64,000 nucleotides of DNA from Dysosmobacter segnis (GCF_014297285.1 NZ_JACOQI010000013.1:1-64000); one strand, 5' to 3'. Shown: positions 25,452-35,241, counted from the stretch's first letter. Made by a program: numbers and translations. Notes: generated from the letters alone by a model not told the origin.

Positions 25452-27176
25452 TTAAACGTAGCTCTGGGTGGTCACATCGAACACGCCCCGGGTGGTGATG
25501 CGGAGGGAGGGAATCACCGGCAGGGCCATGAAGCTCAGAGTCATGAAGGGATCGATGCCGGGGTTCACGCCCAGCTTGTGGGCGGCATCCTTGGCGGTTT
25601 CCAGCTTTTCGTTCACCGTGACCAGCGGCTCGTCGCTCATGATGCCGGCGATGGCCAGAGGCACCTCCGCCACGCTCTGTCCGCCGTCCCACACCACGAT
25701 GCCGCCGTTCAGCTCCACTACCCGGTTGACGGCGGCGGCCATATCCATCTCGTTGGTGCCCACCACGATGATGTTGTGGGAATCGTGGGAGATGGAGGTG
25801 GCTACCGCGCCGGATTTCAGGCCGTAGCCCTGAATGTAGCCGATGCCGATGTGATGGGTGTTCTTGTGCCGTTCCACAACGGCGATCTTCAGCACATCAT
25901 ATTCCACATCGATACGGTCAGAGTACCCGGCGTCCACCGTGGTGATCTCGCCGTCCACCATACCGATGATGCCCCGGGGACGCTTCTCGGCGAAGTCCTC
26001 GGCGGTGAGGGCCGCCACATGGAAGGTCTTGTGAGCCCGCTCCACCAGATACGGCTCGATCTCCGGGGATGGGAAATCCTGGATCTCGCCGTGATCCACC
26101 ATGAGAACGCCCTTCTTGTAGACCTGCTCGATGTTGAAGTCCTGGAAATTGTCGATAATGACGAAGTCTGCCAGATAGCCGGGGGAAATGCCGCCCCGGT
26201 TGTTCAGCAGGAAGTACCGGGCGGCGTTGTGGCAGGCCACCTTGACTGCGGTGATGGGGTCGGCCCCCAGAGAGATGGCCTTCTTCACGATATAGTCGAT
26301 GTGGCCCTTTTCCAGCAGGTCATTGGGGTGCTTATCGTCTGTGCAGAACATGCAGCGGTCAGCATACTTGCCGGTGAGCAGGGGCATCAATGCCTCCAGG
26401 TTCCGGGCAGCGGTCCCCTCACGGATCATGATGAACTGGCCCCGCTCCAGCTTGGCGATGGCGTCCTTCACATCATGGCACTCGTGGTCGGAGTAGACGC
26501 CGGCGGCGATGTAGGCGTTGAGGTCGTTGCCCTGAAGGTCCGGGGCGTGGCCGTCGATCTTCTTGTGGTGGGCCTGTGCCGCCACGATCTTCTCCACGGT
26601 CTGCTCGTCGCCGTTGATGGCGCCCACAAAGTTCATCATCTCCGCAAGGCCCTGTACTCTGGGATGGTCATAGAAGCTGTCGATGGCCCGATAGTCCAGA
26701 ATGGCCCCGGACTCGTCCAGCGGCGTGGCGGGGACGCAGGAGGGCAGCATGAACCGCACGTCTACCGGCAGATCCTCTGTGGCCTGCAGCATATACTCGA
26801 TGCCGTCGGTGCCCATGACGTTAGCGATCTCGTGGGGATCCGTTACCACCGTGGTGGTTCCGTGAGGCAGGACGGCCTTCACGAACTCCGTGGGACTGAC
26901 CAAGGAGCTTTCCAGATGAATGTGGGCGTCCAGGAAACCGGGGAGAACGATCTTGCCGGTGCAGTCCACCTCAGACCGGCCTTGATAGCTTCCCATGCCC
27001 ACGATCAGACCTTCCGCCACGGCAATGTCCATGGTGGACAGTTCATTGGAGAACACGTTGACAAAGGTGGCGTTTTTCAGCACCAGATCCGCAGGCTCCC
27101 GCCCGGCGGCGGCCGCGATGATCCGCTGCTTTTTCAGCAGCTTTCGGTTGATCTTTCCAGCATAGCTTTCCGGCAT
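25452..27176 (-). CDS. ade: adenine deaminase
   Basis: The protein has 574 residues, the size of the Bacillus/AdeC type. It is an amidohydrolase-fold enzyme: the HxH metal motif is DAHIHLESS near residue 90, TDPHEIANVMG follows, and metal-binding His and Asp lie in the C-terminal half (AHKTFHV region, SHDSHN). It converts adenine to hypoxanthine and ammonia in purine salvage. The ribosome site GAAGGAGTG precedes the ATG. I looked for a purine riboswitch in the leader of about 80 bases and did not see one. Confidence 0.95.
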   Translation of the reverse strand: MPESYAGKINRKLLKKQRIIAAAAGREPADLVLKNATFVNVFSNELSTMDIAVAEGLIVGMGSYQGRSEVDCTGKIVLPGFLDAHIHLESSLVSPTEFVKAVLPHGTTTVVTDPHEIANVMGTDGIEYMLQATEDLPVDVRFMLPSCVPATPLDESGAILDYRAIDSFYDHPRVQGLAEMMNFVGAINGDEQTVEKIVAAQAHHKKIDGHAPDLQGNDLNAYIAAGVYSDHECHDVKDAIAKLERGQFIMIREGTAARNLEALMPLLTGKYADRCMFCTDDKHPNDLLEKGHIDYIVKKAISLGADPITAVKVACHNAARYFLLNNRGGISPGYLADFVIIDNFQDFNIEQVYKKGVLMVDHGEIQDFPSPEIEPYLVERAHKTFHVAALTAEDFAEKRPRGIIGMVDGEITTVDAGYSDRIDVEYDVLKIAVVERHKNTHHIGIGYIQGYGLKSGAVATSISHDSHNIIVVGTNEMDMAAAVNRVVELNGGIVVWDGGQSVAEVPLAIAGIMSDEPLVTVNEKLETAKDAAHKLGVNPGIDPFMTLSFMALPVIPSLRITTRGVFDVTTQSYV

Positions 27177-27262
27177 AGTACCACTCCTTCTATAAATTTA
27201 ACAGAAATCGGAATTGCTTATAGCAGACATAACGAAATGTAATATCTGTTGTTCTTGGGAGC

Positions 27263-27291
27263 AGTATACTTGAAAAAACCTGATTTGTCCA
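27263..27291 (-). promoter_or_regulatory. promoter of ade
   Basis: On the minus strand TGGACA (27291-27286) and TATACT (27268-27263) are 17 bases apart, giving a leader of about 80 bases. Confidence 0.65.
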
Positions 27292-27395
27292 TAGAAGAGA
27301 CGGCGGTTTCCCGCCGAAATTTTATCCGGATTTTCGGCAGAATTTGACAGGCGGGGGAAACCGGGCGTCTCAACCGGTTTTTCGCGGGAAATCCA

Positions 27396-27424
27396 TTGCG
27401 AAACAGCGGAAAAGAGGCTATAAT
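27396..27424 (+). promoter_or_regulatory. promoter of polA operon
   Basis: TTGCGA (27396-27401) and TATAAT (27419-27424) are 17 bases apart, about 38 bases before the polA start. Confidence 0.7.
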
Positions 27425-27461
27425 AAACTTAACTATGTCAAAAAAATCCGGAGGTTTTTCC

Positions 27462-30113
27462 ATGAAGTGCATGGTCATTGACGGCAACTCCATCATCAAC
27501 CGGGCCTATTACGGCATCCGCCCCCTGACTAACCGGGAAGGGCTGTACACCCACGCCGTGTTCGGCTTTCTCACCACGTTGCTGCGCCTGAAAGAGGAAG
27601 AACGGCCGGATGCCCTGTGCGTCACCTTCGACCTCCATGCCCCTACCTTCCGTCACAAGGCGGACGAGGCGTACAAGGCCACCCGGAAGCCCATGCCGGA
27701 GGAATTGCGGATGCAGGTGCCGGTGCTGAAAGAGGTGCTGGATACCCTGAACATCCCCCGCTATGAAATGGAGGGGTGGGAGGCCGATGACCTGATCGGC
27801 ACCATTTCCCGGAAATGCGAGGCGGCGGGCTGGGACTGCGTGGTGGTGACAGGAGACAAGGATTCCCTTCAGCTCATCACCGATCGCACCAAGGTGAAGC
27901 TGGTGTCCACCCGCATGGGCCAGACCACCACCAAGGATATGACCCCGGAGACTTTCCGGGCGCAGTACGGCTTTGAACCCATCCACATGATCGACCTGAA
28001 GGCCCTCATGGGAGACACCTCCGACAATATCCCCGGCGTACCGGGGGTGGGAGAAAAGACCGCCATGGACCTTATTCAAAAATATGGCAGCGTGGACGCC
28101 ATTTATGAAAAGCTTCCGGATATCGACGCCAAGCCCGCCGCCATCAAAAAGCTGACGGCGGGAGAGGACGCAGCCCGCCATTCCTACTGGCTGGCCACCA
28201 TTGTCACTGATGCGCCGCTGTCCTTCGACCCGGCGGAAAACCGGGTGCAGGAGCCGACACCGGCGGCGTATCCCCTGTTTTTGAAGCTGGAATTTTCCAA
28301 GCTGATTGAAAAAATGGGCCTGCGTCCAGAGGAAACGGCTCCGGCGGATGCCGCGCCGGACGTCACCGTGACGGCGGAGCGGATCACGGAGGAATCCCGT
28401 GCCCGGGAGGTGCTGGAACTGTTCCGCAAGGCGGATCATGTGACGGTGCTGGCCCTGCCGGACCTCTCCGGGGTCATTGCGGACTGCGATACCGGGGCGG
28501 ATACCGCCCTGTCGGCGGAATTTTTCTTCGAGCGCTACACCGGTGACTGGAACGCGCTGCTGAACGCCCTGTTCGCCGCCGACATTAAAAAAGTGAGCCA
28601 CAATGTGAAGGACCTGACCCGGACCCTGCTGGAAAACGGCCTGAACGCCGAGGGCTTCATATTCGACACGGCCCTGGCTGCCTATCTGGCGGATGCCACC
28701 AGCGGCAAATATGAAATCGGTCAGCTGTTCGCCGGGTATTTCCACACGGAGCTGGTAAAGCCGGTCCATCTGGAACCGGATGCCTTCTCCTTGCTGGGGG
28801 ATGTGACGGCGGCGGAGGCTGCCTTCCACAGCTACACCAGCGCCGTGGACGCCCTGTACGGAGTGCTGGCCCCCAAGTTGAAGGAGCTGGACCTCTGGGA
28901 TCTGTACGCCACGGCGGAGCTGCCGCTGTGCCGGGTGCTGGCGGAAATGGAACTGGCTGGCTGCCGGGTGGACAAGGGGGCGCTGGTGTCCTTCGGGGAG
29001 ATGCTCTCCGAAAAGGCTGCCGCTCTGGAGCAGGGCATTTACAACATGGCCGGGGAGGAATTCAACATCAACTCCCCCAAGCAGCTGGGAGAAATTTTAT
29101 TCGGCAAGCTGGGCCTGCCCCACGGCAAGAAAACGAAAACCGGCTGGTCCACCAATGCCGACGTGCTGGAAAAGCTGCGCTACGAGGCCCCTATCGTGGG
29201 GGCGGTGCTGGAATACCGACAGTACGCAAAGTTGAAGTCCACCTATGCCGAGGGACTTTTGAAGGCCATGGACCCGGACGGGCGCATCCGCACCCGGTTC
29301 CAGATGACCGTTACCGCCACCGGGCGGCTCAGCTCCACGGAGCCGAATTTGCAGAACATTCCCACCCGGACGGACCTTGGCAGCGAAATTCGCCGGATGT
29401 TCATTCCGGCAGAGGGCTGCGTTCTGGTGGATGCGGACTACTCCCAAATTGAATTGCGGCTGCTGGCCCACATCTCCGGGGACGCGGCCATGCAGGCGGC
29501 GTTCACCACCGGCGCGGACATCCACACTGCCACGGCGGCTCAGGTGTTCCATGTGGCCCCCGGCGATGTGACCCACGAGATGCGCCGCCGGGCGAAAGCC
29601 GTGAACTTCGGCATTGTCTACGGCATCTCCGCCTTTTCCCTCAGTCAGGACATCGGCGTGACGGTGGCGGAGGCCAAGGCGTATATGGAGGCCTATTTCG
29701 CCACCTTCCCCGGTGTGCGGAAGTATATGGATGATGTGGTGGCAAAGGCCAAGGAGCAGGGGTATGTGGAGACGCTGTTCCACCGGCGGCGGGAGCTGCC
29801 GGAGATCCGCTCCTCCAATTTCAATATGCGCTCCTTCGGGGAGCGGGTGGCGCTGAATATGCCCATTCAGGGCACGGCGGCGGACATTATGAAGCTGGCT
29901 ATGGTGGCCGTGGAAAAGCGGCTGAAACGGGAACTGCCGGAGGCCAAACTGGTCTTGCAGGTTCACGATGAGCTGATCGTGGAGTGCCCGGAGCCGCAGG
30001 CGGAGGCCGCGGCAAAGCTGCTGGAGGAGGAAATGGAGCAGGTGGCCCACCTGTCCGTCCCCCTGACGGCGGAGGCCCACTGGGGCCGCAACTGGCTGGA
30101 AGCTAAGGGATAA
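27462..30113 (+). CDS. polA: DNA polymerase I
   Basis: The protein has 883 residues from ATG 27462 after GGAGG; the in-frame ATG at 27396 is inside the promoter. The domains are 5'-3' exonuclease (1-290, with DGNSIINRAYYG, GDKDSLQL and GVPGVGEKTA), a 3'-5' exonuclease-like domain (about 310-480), and the polymerase domain with motif A DYSQIELR, motif B RRRAKAVNFGIVYG and motif C VHDE. The middle domain lacks the DxE metal motif, so proofreading is probably absent, as in Thermus and Bacillus stearothermophilus enzymes. It fills gaps and removes RNA primers. rimI follows 13 bases later. Confidence 0.97.
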   Translation: MKCMVIDGNSIINRAYYGIRPLTNREGLYTHAVFGFLTTLLRLKEEERPDALCVTFDLHAPTFRHKADEAYKATRKPMPEELRMQVPVLKEVLDTLNIPRYEMEGWEADDLIGTISRKCEAAGWDCVVVTGDKDSLQLITDRTKVKLVSTRMGQTTTKDMTPETFRAQYGFEPIHMIDLKALMGDTSDNIPGVPGVGEKTAMDLIQKYGSVDAIYEKLPDIDAKPAAIKKLTAGEDAARHSYWLATIVTDAPLSFDPAENRVQEPTPAAYPLFLKLEFSKLIEKMGLRPEETAPADAAPDVTVTAERITEESRAREVLELFRKADHVTVLALPDLSGVIADCDTGADTALSAEFFFERYTGDWNALLNALFAADIKKVSHNVKDLTRTLLENGLNAEGFIFDTALAAYLADATSGKYEIGQLFAGYFHTELVKPVHLEPDAFSLLGDVTAAEAAFHSYTSAVDALYGVLAPKLKELDLWDLYATAELPLCRVLAEMELAGCRVDKGALVSFGEMLSEKAAALEQGIYNMAGEEFNINSPKQLGEILFGKLGLPHGKKTKTGWSTNADVLEKLRYEAPIVGAVLEYRQYAKLKSTYAEGLLKAMDPDGRIRTRFQMTVTATGRLSSTEPNLQNIPTRTDLGSEIRRMFIPAEGCVLVDADYSQIELRLLAHISGDAAMQAAFTTGADIHTATAAQVFHVAPGDVTHEMRRRAKAVNFGIVYGISAFSLSQDIGVTVAEAKAYMEAYFATFPGVRKYMDDVVAKAKEQGYVETLFHRRRELPEIRSSNFNMRSFGERVALNMPIQGTAADIMKLAMVAVEKRLKRELPEAKLVLQVHDELIVECPEPQAEAAAKLLEEEMEQVAHLSVPLTAEAHWGRNWLEAKG

Positions 30114-30126
30114 GGAGTAACATACG

Positions 30127-30615
30127 ATGGAAGAGAAAAATCTGCATGTCCGCATCGTGCCTATGACGGCGGACCATCTGGACGAGGTAGCAGAGCTGGA
30201 ACGGATCTGCTTTTCTACGCCGTGGAGCCGGAATATGCTGGCGGAGGAACTGGACAACTACCTGTCCGCATTCCTTGTGGCGCTGGATGACAACGATAAG
30301 GTAGCAGGCTACGCCGGTTTGCAGGCGGTGCTGGACGAGGGTTATATCACCAATGTGGCCGTCCGGCCGGACTGCCGGAAGCAGGGCGTTGCCGGAAAGC
30401 TGCTGCAAGTGTTTCTTGACTTTGCTCAGGCCAACCATCTGGCGTTTCTGACGCTGGAAGTCCGGGCCTCCAACTACCCCGCCATCGCCCTGTACGGCAG
30501 CCGGGGCTTCCGGGGCGTGGGCCGGCGCAAGAATTACTATGAGCATCCCCGGGAGGATGCCATCATTATGACAAGGGAGTTTGAACAGCATGGAACTGAG
30601 AATCCCGTCAGTTGA
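30127..30615 (+). CDS. rimI: ribosomal protein S18 alanine N-acetyltransferase
   Basis: The protein has 162 residues, one GNAT domain. The opening RIVPMTADHLDEVAELERICF with FSTPWSRNMLAEEL is typical of RimI. The acetyl-CoA loop is NVAVRPDCRKQGVAGKLL, and the end has NYPAIALYGSRGFRGVGRRKNYY. RimI is often encoded with tsaD, as here (tsaD at 31223). Its 3' end overlaps the next gene by 26 bases. Confidence 0.93.
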   Translation: MEEKNLHVRIVPMTADHLDEVAELERICFSTPWSRNMLAEELDNYLSAFLVALDDNDKVAGYAGLQAVLDEGYITNVAVRPDCRKQGVAGKLLQVFLDFAQANHLAFLTLEVRASNYPAIALYGSRGFRGVGRRKNYYEHPREDAIIMTREFEQHGTENPVS

Positions 30616-31183
30616 ACAACTGAGGACGATTTATGACCGGGACCTGAAGGAAGCGTTTCCCACAGCGGAATTAAAACCCCTGCGGAATATTGAGAAGAGT
30701 TGGGCGGAGGGCTGGTACAAGCCCTACTGCCTGTTTGACGGAGACAATATCGTAGGCGAAGCATTCCTCTGGCTGGGACATCCCGGCTGGGCACTGCTGG
30801 ATTACCTGTGTGTTTCCAGTATCCGCCGCAACGGCGGCGTCGGTGCATCCATCCTGGAAAAGCTGCGGGAGCGGGAGGCGGGCACGGTGATCTTCGGTGA
30901 ATCGGAGGCTCCGGAGGACGCGCCGGACCCGGAGATGGCCCGGCGGCGGTTGGGGTTCTATGCCCGGTGCGGTCTGCGGACCGCCGGGTATGATACGGAG
31001 ATGTTCGGCGTCCACTACAAGACCCTGTATCTCGCCGGCGGCCCGGTGGATGACGCTGCGCTGATGGAAGAGCACCGGTTCGTTTACGAGAATACATTTT
31101 CTGCGGACAAGTACCACAAGTATGTCCGCATCCCCTTTGATCCCAAGGCGGCGCCGGGGCCAAAGGTGCCCTGGCAGCAGTAA
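30590..31183 (+). CDS. GNAT-family acetyltransferase-like protein
   Basis: The protein has 197 residues from ATG 30590, after AAGGGAG inside the end of rimI. The central part (VGEAFLWLGHPGWALLDYLC, then RRNGGVGASILEKLRE) matches a GNAT acetyl-CoA-binding core, less conserved than in rimI. The C-terminal third (GGPVDDAALMEEHRFVYENTF) is a separate segment. The substrate is unknown. The insertion of this gene between rimI and tsaD in a translation-coupled array suggests a shared transcript rather than a shared task. Confidence 0.78.
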   Translation: MELRIPSVEQLRTIYDRDLKEAFPTAELKPLRNIEKSWAEGWYKPYCLFDGDNIVGEAFLWLGHPGWALLDYLCVSSIRRNGGVGASILEKLREREAGTVIFGESEAPEDAPDPEMARRRLGFYARCGLRTAGYDTEMFGVHYKTLYLAGGPVDDAALMEEHRFVYENTFSADKYHKYVRIPFDPKAAPGPKVPWQQ

Positions 31184-31222
31184 GGCGGAGAACGCCGATC
31201 TTTTGGAGAAAGAAGCATTGCT

Positions 31223-32230
31223 ATGAAGATTTTAGCCTTTGAATCCTCCTGCGACGAGACCGCCGTGGCAGTGGTGGAGGACGGACGGCGGGTGTTGTCC
31301 GATGCCATTGCCTCTCAGGCGGACCTCCACGCTCTGTACGGCGGCGTGGTACCGGAGCTGGCCTCCCGCAAGCATGTTGAAGTGATCGCGGCCCTGACAG
31401 AAAAAGCCTTGGCGGACGCCGGCTGCACCCGGCAGGACATTGACGCCGTGGCCGTCACCTACGCCCCCGGACTTATCGGGGCCGTGCTGGTGGGCTTGAG
31501 CTTTGCTAAATCCGTGGCCTACGGTCTGGGAGTGCCTCTGATCCCGGTGCACCATGTCCGGGGCCATATCGCCGCCAACTACTTGGCTTTCCCGGAGCTG
31601 GAGCCGCCCTTTTTGGCACTGGCCATCTCCGGGGGCAACACAATGATCGTGGACGTCCGGGATTATACGGATCTGGAAATTTTGGGTGCGACCCGGGACG
31701 ACGCTGCGGGGGAATGCTTTGACAAAGCGGCCCGGGTGCTGGGTCTGCCTTACCCCGGCGGCGCGCCTATGGACAAGCTGGCCCAGCAGTCCAGAGGCGG
31801 CGTCTACACCCTGCCCCATTCCCATGTGGAGGGTGCCCCGCTGGATATGAGCTTTTCCGGTCTGAAAACGGCTGTGGTGAATCTGGCCCATCACGCCGAG
31901 CAGGTGGGCGAGCCGCTGGATGCCCCGGCACTGGCACGAGACTTCGCCCAGGCTGTCAGCGATACGCTGGTCCCCCGCGTCATGGAAGCCGCAAAGCAGT
32001 CCGGCCGCACCGTCATCGTCGCCGCCGGCGGCGTGGCGGCCAACTCCGTCATCCGGGCGGACTTGGAGCGGGCCTGCGAAAAAGCCGGCTGCCGGTTGTA
32101 TCTGCCGCCGCTGCGGTGGTGTGGCGACAACGGTGCCATGATCGGTGCACAGGGGTATTACGAATATCTGGCGGGTCATACGGCGGGCATGGACCTGAAC
32201 GCCTACGCCACCCGCGACATCAGCGAATAA
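31223..32230 (+). CDS. tsaD: tRNA threonylcarbamoyladenosine biosynthesis protein TsaD
   Basis: The protein has 335 residues, full length. It opens with LAFESSCDETAVAVVEDG; the iron-binding HxxxH is in HHVRGHIAAN (about 111-115), GGNTMIVDV and PYPGGAPMDKLA follow, and VAAGGVAANS and DNGAMIG lie near the end. It transfers the threonylcarbamoyl group to A37 of ANN-decoding tRNAs with TsaB and TsaE, neither of which is encoded nearby. A terminator follows directly. Confidence 0.96.
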   Translation: MKILAFESSCDETAVAVVEDGRRVLSDAIASQADLHALYGGVVPELASRKHVEVIAALTEKALADAGCTRQDIDAVAVTYAPGLIGAVLVGLSFAKSVAYGLGVPLIPVHHVRGHIAANYLAFPELEPPFLALAISGGNTMIVDVRDYTDLEILGATRDDAAGECFDKAARVLGLPYPGGAPMDKLAQQSRGGVYTLPHSHVEGAPLDMSFSGLKTAVVNLAHHAEQVGEPLDAPALARDFAQAVSDTLVPRVMEAAKQSGRTVIVAAGGVAANSVIRADLERACEKAGCRLYLPPLRWCGDNGAMIGAQGYYEYLAGHTAGMDLNAYATRDISE

Positions 32231-32235
32231 ACGAT

Positions 32236-32266
32236 ACCGGCGGTCATCAGACCGCCGGTGTTTTTT
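32236..32266 (+). terminator. terminator of polA-rimI-tsaD operon
   Basis: ACCGGCGGT (32236-32244) pairs with ACCGCCGGT (32251-32259), followed by GTTTTTTACC. Confidence 0.9.
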
Positions 32267-32280
32267 ACCGATATATGGAT

Positions 32281-32307
32281 AAGCGCCGCAGCTCAGCCAC
32301 GGCGCTT
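32281..32307 (-). terminator. possible terminator of cysK
   Basis: AAGCGCCG (32281-32288) pairs with CGGCGCTT (32300-32307). The minus-strand tail (ATCCATATAT) is only moderately U-rich. Confidence 0.45.
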
Positions 32308-32360
32308 CTCCATTATTTAAGAGAGAGGATCAGAGAAGAAAAAGGAAAAGAGAAGAAAAA

Positions 32361-33293
32361 TCAATCCTGAAACAGCGGAGTGGAGAGATAGCGGTCGCCG
32401 GTATCTGGCAGAAGAACGGCAATGGTCTTGCCTTCAAATTCCGGCCGTTTGGCCAGCTGCACGGCGGCCCATACAGCGGCGCCGGAGGAGATGCCGACCA
32501 GCACGCCCTCCCGCTTGCCGATCAGCTTGCCGGTGGCGAAGGCGTCCTCATTTTCCACGGGGATGATCTCGTCATACACCTTGGTGTCCAGCACATCGGG
32601 GACAAAACCTGCGCCGATGCCCTGGATCTTGTGAGCGCCGCCGTGGCCCTCGCTGAGGACGGGAGAGCTCTTAGGCTCCACGGCCACCACCTTCACAGCG
32701 GGATTTTTGCTCTTGAGAAACTGACCCACACCGGTCAGGGTGCCGCCGGTGCCTACGCCGGCTACGAACGCATCCACCTGACCGTCCGTATCCGCCCAGA
32801 TCTCCGGGCCGGTGGTCTCAAAATGGGCCTTGGGGTTGGCGGGATTTACGAACTGACCGGGAATGAAGCTGTTTGGAATCTCCTTTGCCAGCTCGTTGGC
32901 CTTGGCAATGGCGCCCTTCATGCCCTGGAAGCCTTCGGAGAGAACCAGCTCCGCGCCGTAGGCCTTCATGATCTGACGGCGCTCCACGCTCATGGTTTCC
33001 GGCATGACGATGATGATCCGGTAGCCCCGGGCGGCGGCTACGGAGGCCAGACCGATACCGGTGTTGCCGCTGGTGGGCTCAATGATGACAGAACCGGGCT
33101 TCAAAAGGCCCTTGGCCTCAGCGTCATCGATCATGGCCTTGGCAATGCGGTCTTTCACGCTGCCGGCGGGATTGAAATATTCCAGCTTGGCCACGATTCT
33201 GGCCTTCAGACCAAATTCCTGTTCCAGATGGGTCAGCTCCAGCAAAGGGGTATGGCCGATCAACTGATCGGCGGCGGTATAGATACGAGACAT
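32361..33293 (-). CDS. cysK: cysteine synthase A
   Basis: The protein has 310 residues. The PLP lysine is in NPAGSVKDR (near residue 47), the substrate loop is TSGNTGIG, the phosphate-binding loop is [10 protein letters not shown], and the C-terminal GISSGAA serine contacts the pyridine ring. It makes cysteine from O-acetylserine and sulfide. A leader of about 130 bases with a strong promoter and a palindromic box precedes it, so sulfur-responsive control by an Rrf2/CymR-type repressor is likely but unproven. Confidence 0.95.
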   Translation of the reverse strand: MSRIYTAADQLIGHTPLLELTHLEQEFGLKARIVAKLEYFNPAGSVKDRIAKAMIDDAEAKGLLKPGSVIIEPTSGNTGIGLASVAAARGYRIIIVMPETMSVERRQIMKAYGAELVLSEGFQGMKGAIAKANELAKEIPNSFIPGQFVNPANPKAHFETTGPEIWADTDGQVDAFVAGVGTGGTLTGVGQFLKSKNPAVKVVAVEPKSSPVLSEGHGGAHKIQGIGAGFVPDVLDTKVYDEIIPVENEDAFATGKLIGKREGVLVGISSGAAVWAAVQLAKRPEFEGKTIAVLLPDTGDRYLSTPLFQD

Positions 33294-33420
33294 AAGATGA
33301 TCTCCTTTTTATGTTGTAGAATGATTTATTGAGAAATGGAAAACGGATCATTCCTGACAACATCGGAAGCCTGGTGTCATACGGTTCATGGAAATCCTCT
33401 TTTCTGAGCGAATAAATATA

Positions 33421-33471
33421 ACCAATCAAGTAGGTTAATGGGAGTATACGGCGGCGCATTTCCATTGTCAA
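33421..33471 (-). promoter_or_regulatory. cysK promoter with palindromic operator
   Basis: On the minus strand TTGACA (33471-33466) and TATACT (33448-33443) are 17 bases apart, which is near consensus. Immediately downstream is TTAACCTACTTGATTGGTTA (33438-33419), with AACC/GGTT arms. Sites of this shape and position are used by Rrf2-family regulators (IscR, CymR) of cysteine genes. The regulator is not in the window. Confidence 0.65.
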
Positions 33472-33504
33472 GAGGAAATTTAAAAAAATCCGGGTTTCCA
33501 GCAG

Positions 33505-33538
33505 AAAAACCCGGCGGACACAGAGTGTGTCCGCCGGG
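33505..33538 (-). terminator. terminator of the nucleoside kinase gene
   Basis: CCGGCGGACACA (33511-33522) pairs with TGTGTCCGCCGG (33526-33537). On the minus strand the stem is followed by GTTTTTCTG. Confidence 0.88.
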
Positions 33539-33576
33539 GATCAGATAGATCGGATGAAATTGTCTGCAAATGGAGA

Positions 33577-35241
33577 TCACGTCTTGTAAATGCCGCCGCC
33601 TACAAATTCCCGCATCAGGGAGGTCTGGGGTACGTCATCTGCCGGGACTGGCAGGAAATAGTCCAAGAACTTCAAGAGACGTTTGGCTTCCAGATATTCG
33701 TCGCTGCCCCGGGGCACACCGAACAGCAGCGGCTGCACATAGGGCTTCAGCAGGGCGGTTTCGTAAATGAGGGAGGAGTTGAACACCGTATCGGCGCTGT
33801 CCTGATAGGGGAAGATGTTCTGTTCCTCGCCCCGGCGGACGGAGGGCCACATTTTGATGGTGGCCTGAGCACCGTAGCCCCGGGTCCGGGCGTCCCGCTC
33901 GATGCGGCGGAGGAGCCGGGCATCGGTGGTGGGAATACGGTTGTGATCGTCGATATTCAGGGTGGTCAGGCAGCTGATGTAAATTTTGTACTTGCTCTCC
34001 TTAGGCAGAGAGTGGGAAAATTCGTCGTTCAGGCAGTGGATGCCCTCGATCACCAGTACGTCGCCGTCTCCCAGCGTCAGCTTTTCACCGTTGTATTCCC
34101 GGACGCCCTTTTTGAAGTTGAAGGTGGGCATATCCACCGTTTCGCCCTTCAGCAGACGGCTCATATCGCTGTTGAACTGCTCCACGTCCATAGCGCCCAG
34201 TCCCTCAAAATCGTACTGGCCGTTGGCATCTCTGGGGGTGTCCTCCCGGTTGCGGAAGTAGTTGTCTGTGGCGATGGGATGGGGCTGCAGGCCGCAGGCC
34301 ATCAGCTGGGTGGATAGCCGGTGAGAGAAGGTGGTTTTGCCAGAGGAGGAGGGACCGGCGATCATCACGAAGCGGACGTCCTTCCGCCGTGCGATCTCCT
34401 CGGCAATGTCACCCACTCGCTTTTCCATCAGGGCTTCGTGGGCCAAAATCAACTGGGTGGCGTTGCCTTCAGCAATCATGTCATCCATCTCCCCTACGTT
34501 GGAGATATACATGGCGGCGGAGCGATCCTCGGCGTCATGCATGGCCTGAAACACCTTCATAGAGGGCGTGAACTTACCCACCTGCTCCGGTTCCTCCAGC
34601 GACGGCAGGCGGAGGATGAAGCCATCCTCAAACAGCTCCAGAGCAAACCACTGAAGATAACCGGTGTCCGGTACCATGTAGCCGTAGAAATAGTCAGTGA
34701 AGCCGTCCAACGTGTAAAGATTGACCCGGGAGCTGATGCGGTATTTCAGGAGCCGGGCCTTATCCTCCATGCCGTTTTCTGTCAAAAAGGCCGCGGCGTC
34801 TTCGATATCCACAGACTGCTTTTCAATGGGCAGGACCTGACGGACCAGCTCCCGCATCCGGTCCTCGATCCGGTGCAGCAGGGTGTTATCCAACGTGAAG
34901 CTGCCTCTGGCCCGGCAGAACAGAGCATTGCTCAGGGAAAATTCCACCCGGACGTGTTCCATCTGCTCCCGGCCTACCACGTCATAAAATGCCTTGAGCA
35001 TCAGGAGAATGGCGCTGCGCTCATAGGTCTGGCGGCCCGGCTTGTCGGCGGCGGTGACCATGGAGAGGGAGCAGTTCCGCTTTACGGTCTTTTGCAGCTC
35101 CCGGAGCTTGCCGTCCCGGTTTACCAGCAGGATCTGGTGGGGATAGTTCTCCTGAAATTCCGCGGCGATGGCGCGGTAAGTGGTTCCGTAGGGATACTGG
35201 TGTATCGTGCCGTTCACGGTGACGTTCAGCATGGTTTCCAT
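33577..35241 (-). CDS. nucleoside (uridine-type) kinase with TGS/ThrRS-like N-terminus
   Basis: The protein has 554 residues. Residues 1-65 form a TGS domain, about 66-250 resemble the second additional domain of threonyl-tRNA synthetase, and from about 280 comes a uridine-kinase P-loop domain (GPSSSGKTTFSHRL, DNYFRNREDTPRD, VIEGIHCLND). This fusion is a recognised family in Firmicutes and Thermotoga called nucleoside kinase; the role of the tRNA-synthetase-like part is unclear. The HxxxH editing-site histidines of ThrRS are not evident. It starts after GAAAGGAGA and stands alone between terminators. Confidence 0.9.
   Translation of the reverse strand: METMLNVTVNGTIHQYPYGTTYRAIAAEFQENYPHQILLVNRDGKLRELQKTVKRNCSLSMVTAADKPGRQTYERSAILLMLKAFYDVVGREQMEHVRVEFSLSNALFCRARGSFTLDNTLLHRIEDRMRELVRQVLPIEKQSVDIEDAAAFLTENGMEDKARLLKYRISSRVNLYTLDGFTDYFYGYMVPDTGYLQWFALELFEDGFILRLPSLEEPEQVGKFTPSMKVFQAMHDAEDRSAAMYISNVGEMDDMIAEGNATQLILAHEALMEKRVGDIAEEIARRKDVRFVMIAGPSSSGKTTFSHRLSTQLMACGLQPHPIATDNYFRNREDTPRDANGQYDFEGLGAMDVEQFNSDMSRLLKGETVDMPTFNFKKGVREYNGEKLTLGDGDVLVIEGIHCLNDEFSHSLPKESKYKIYISCLTTLNIDDHNRIPTTDARLLRRIERDARTRGYGAQATIKMWPSVRRGEEQNIFPYQDSADTVFNSSLIYETALLKPYVQPLLFGVPRGSDEYLEAKRLLKFLDYFLPVPADDVPQTSLMREFVGGGIYKT

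Noticed and set aside
25317..27242. 641-codon plus-strand frame opposite ade
   Set aside because: Antisense shadow of the adenine deaminase gene caused by GC-rich codons; no start signal and no recognisable domain.
27177..27262. purine riboswitch in the ade leader
   Set aside because: The leader is about 80 bases and lacks the three-way junction core sequences; only short weak hairpins are seen.
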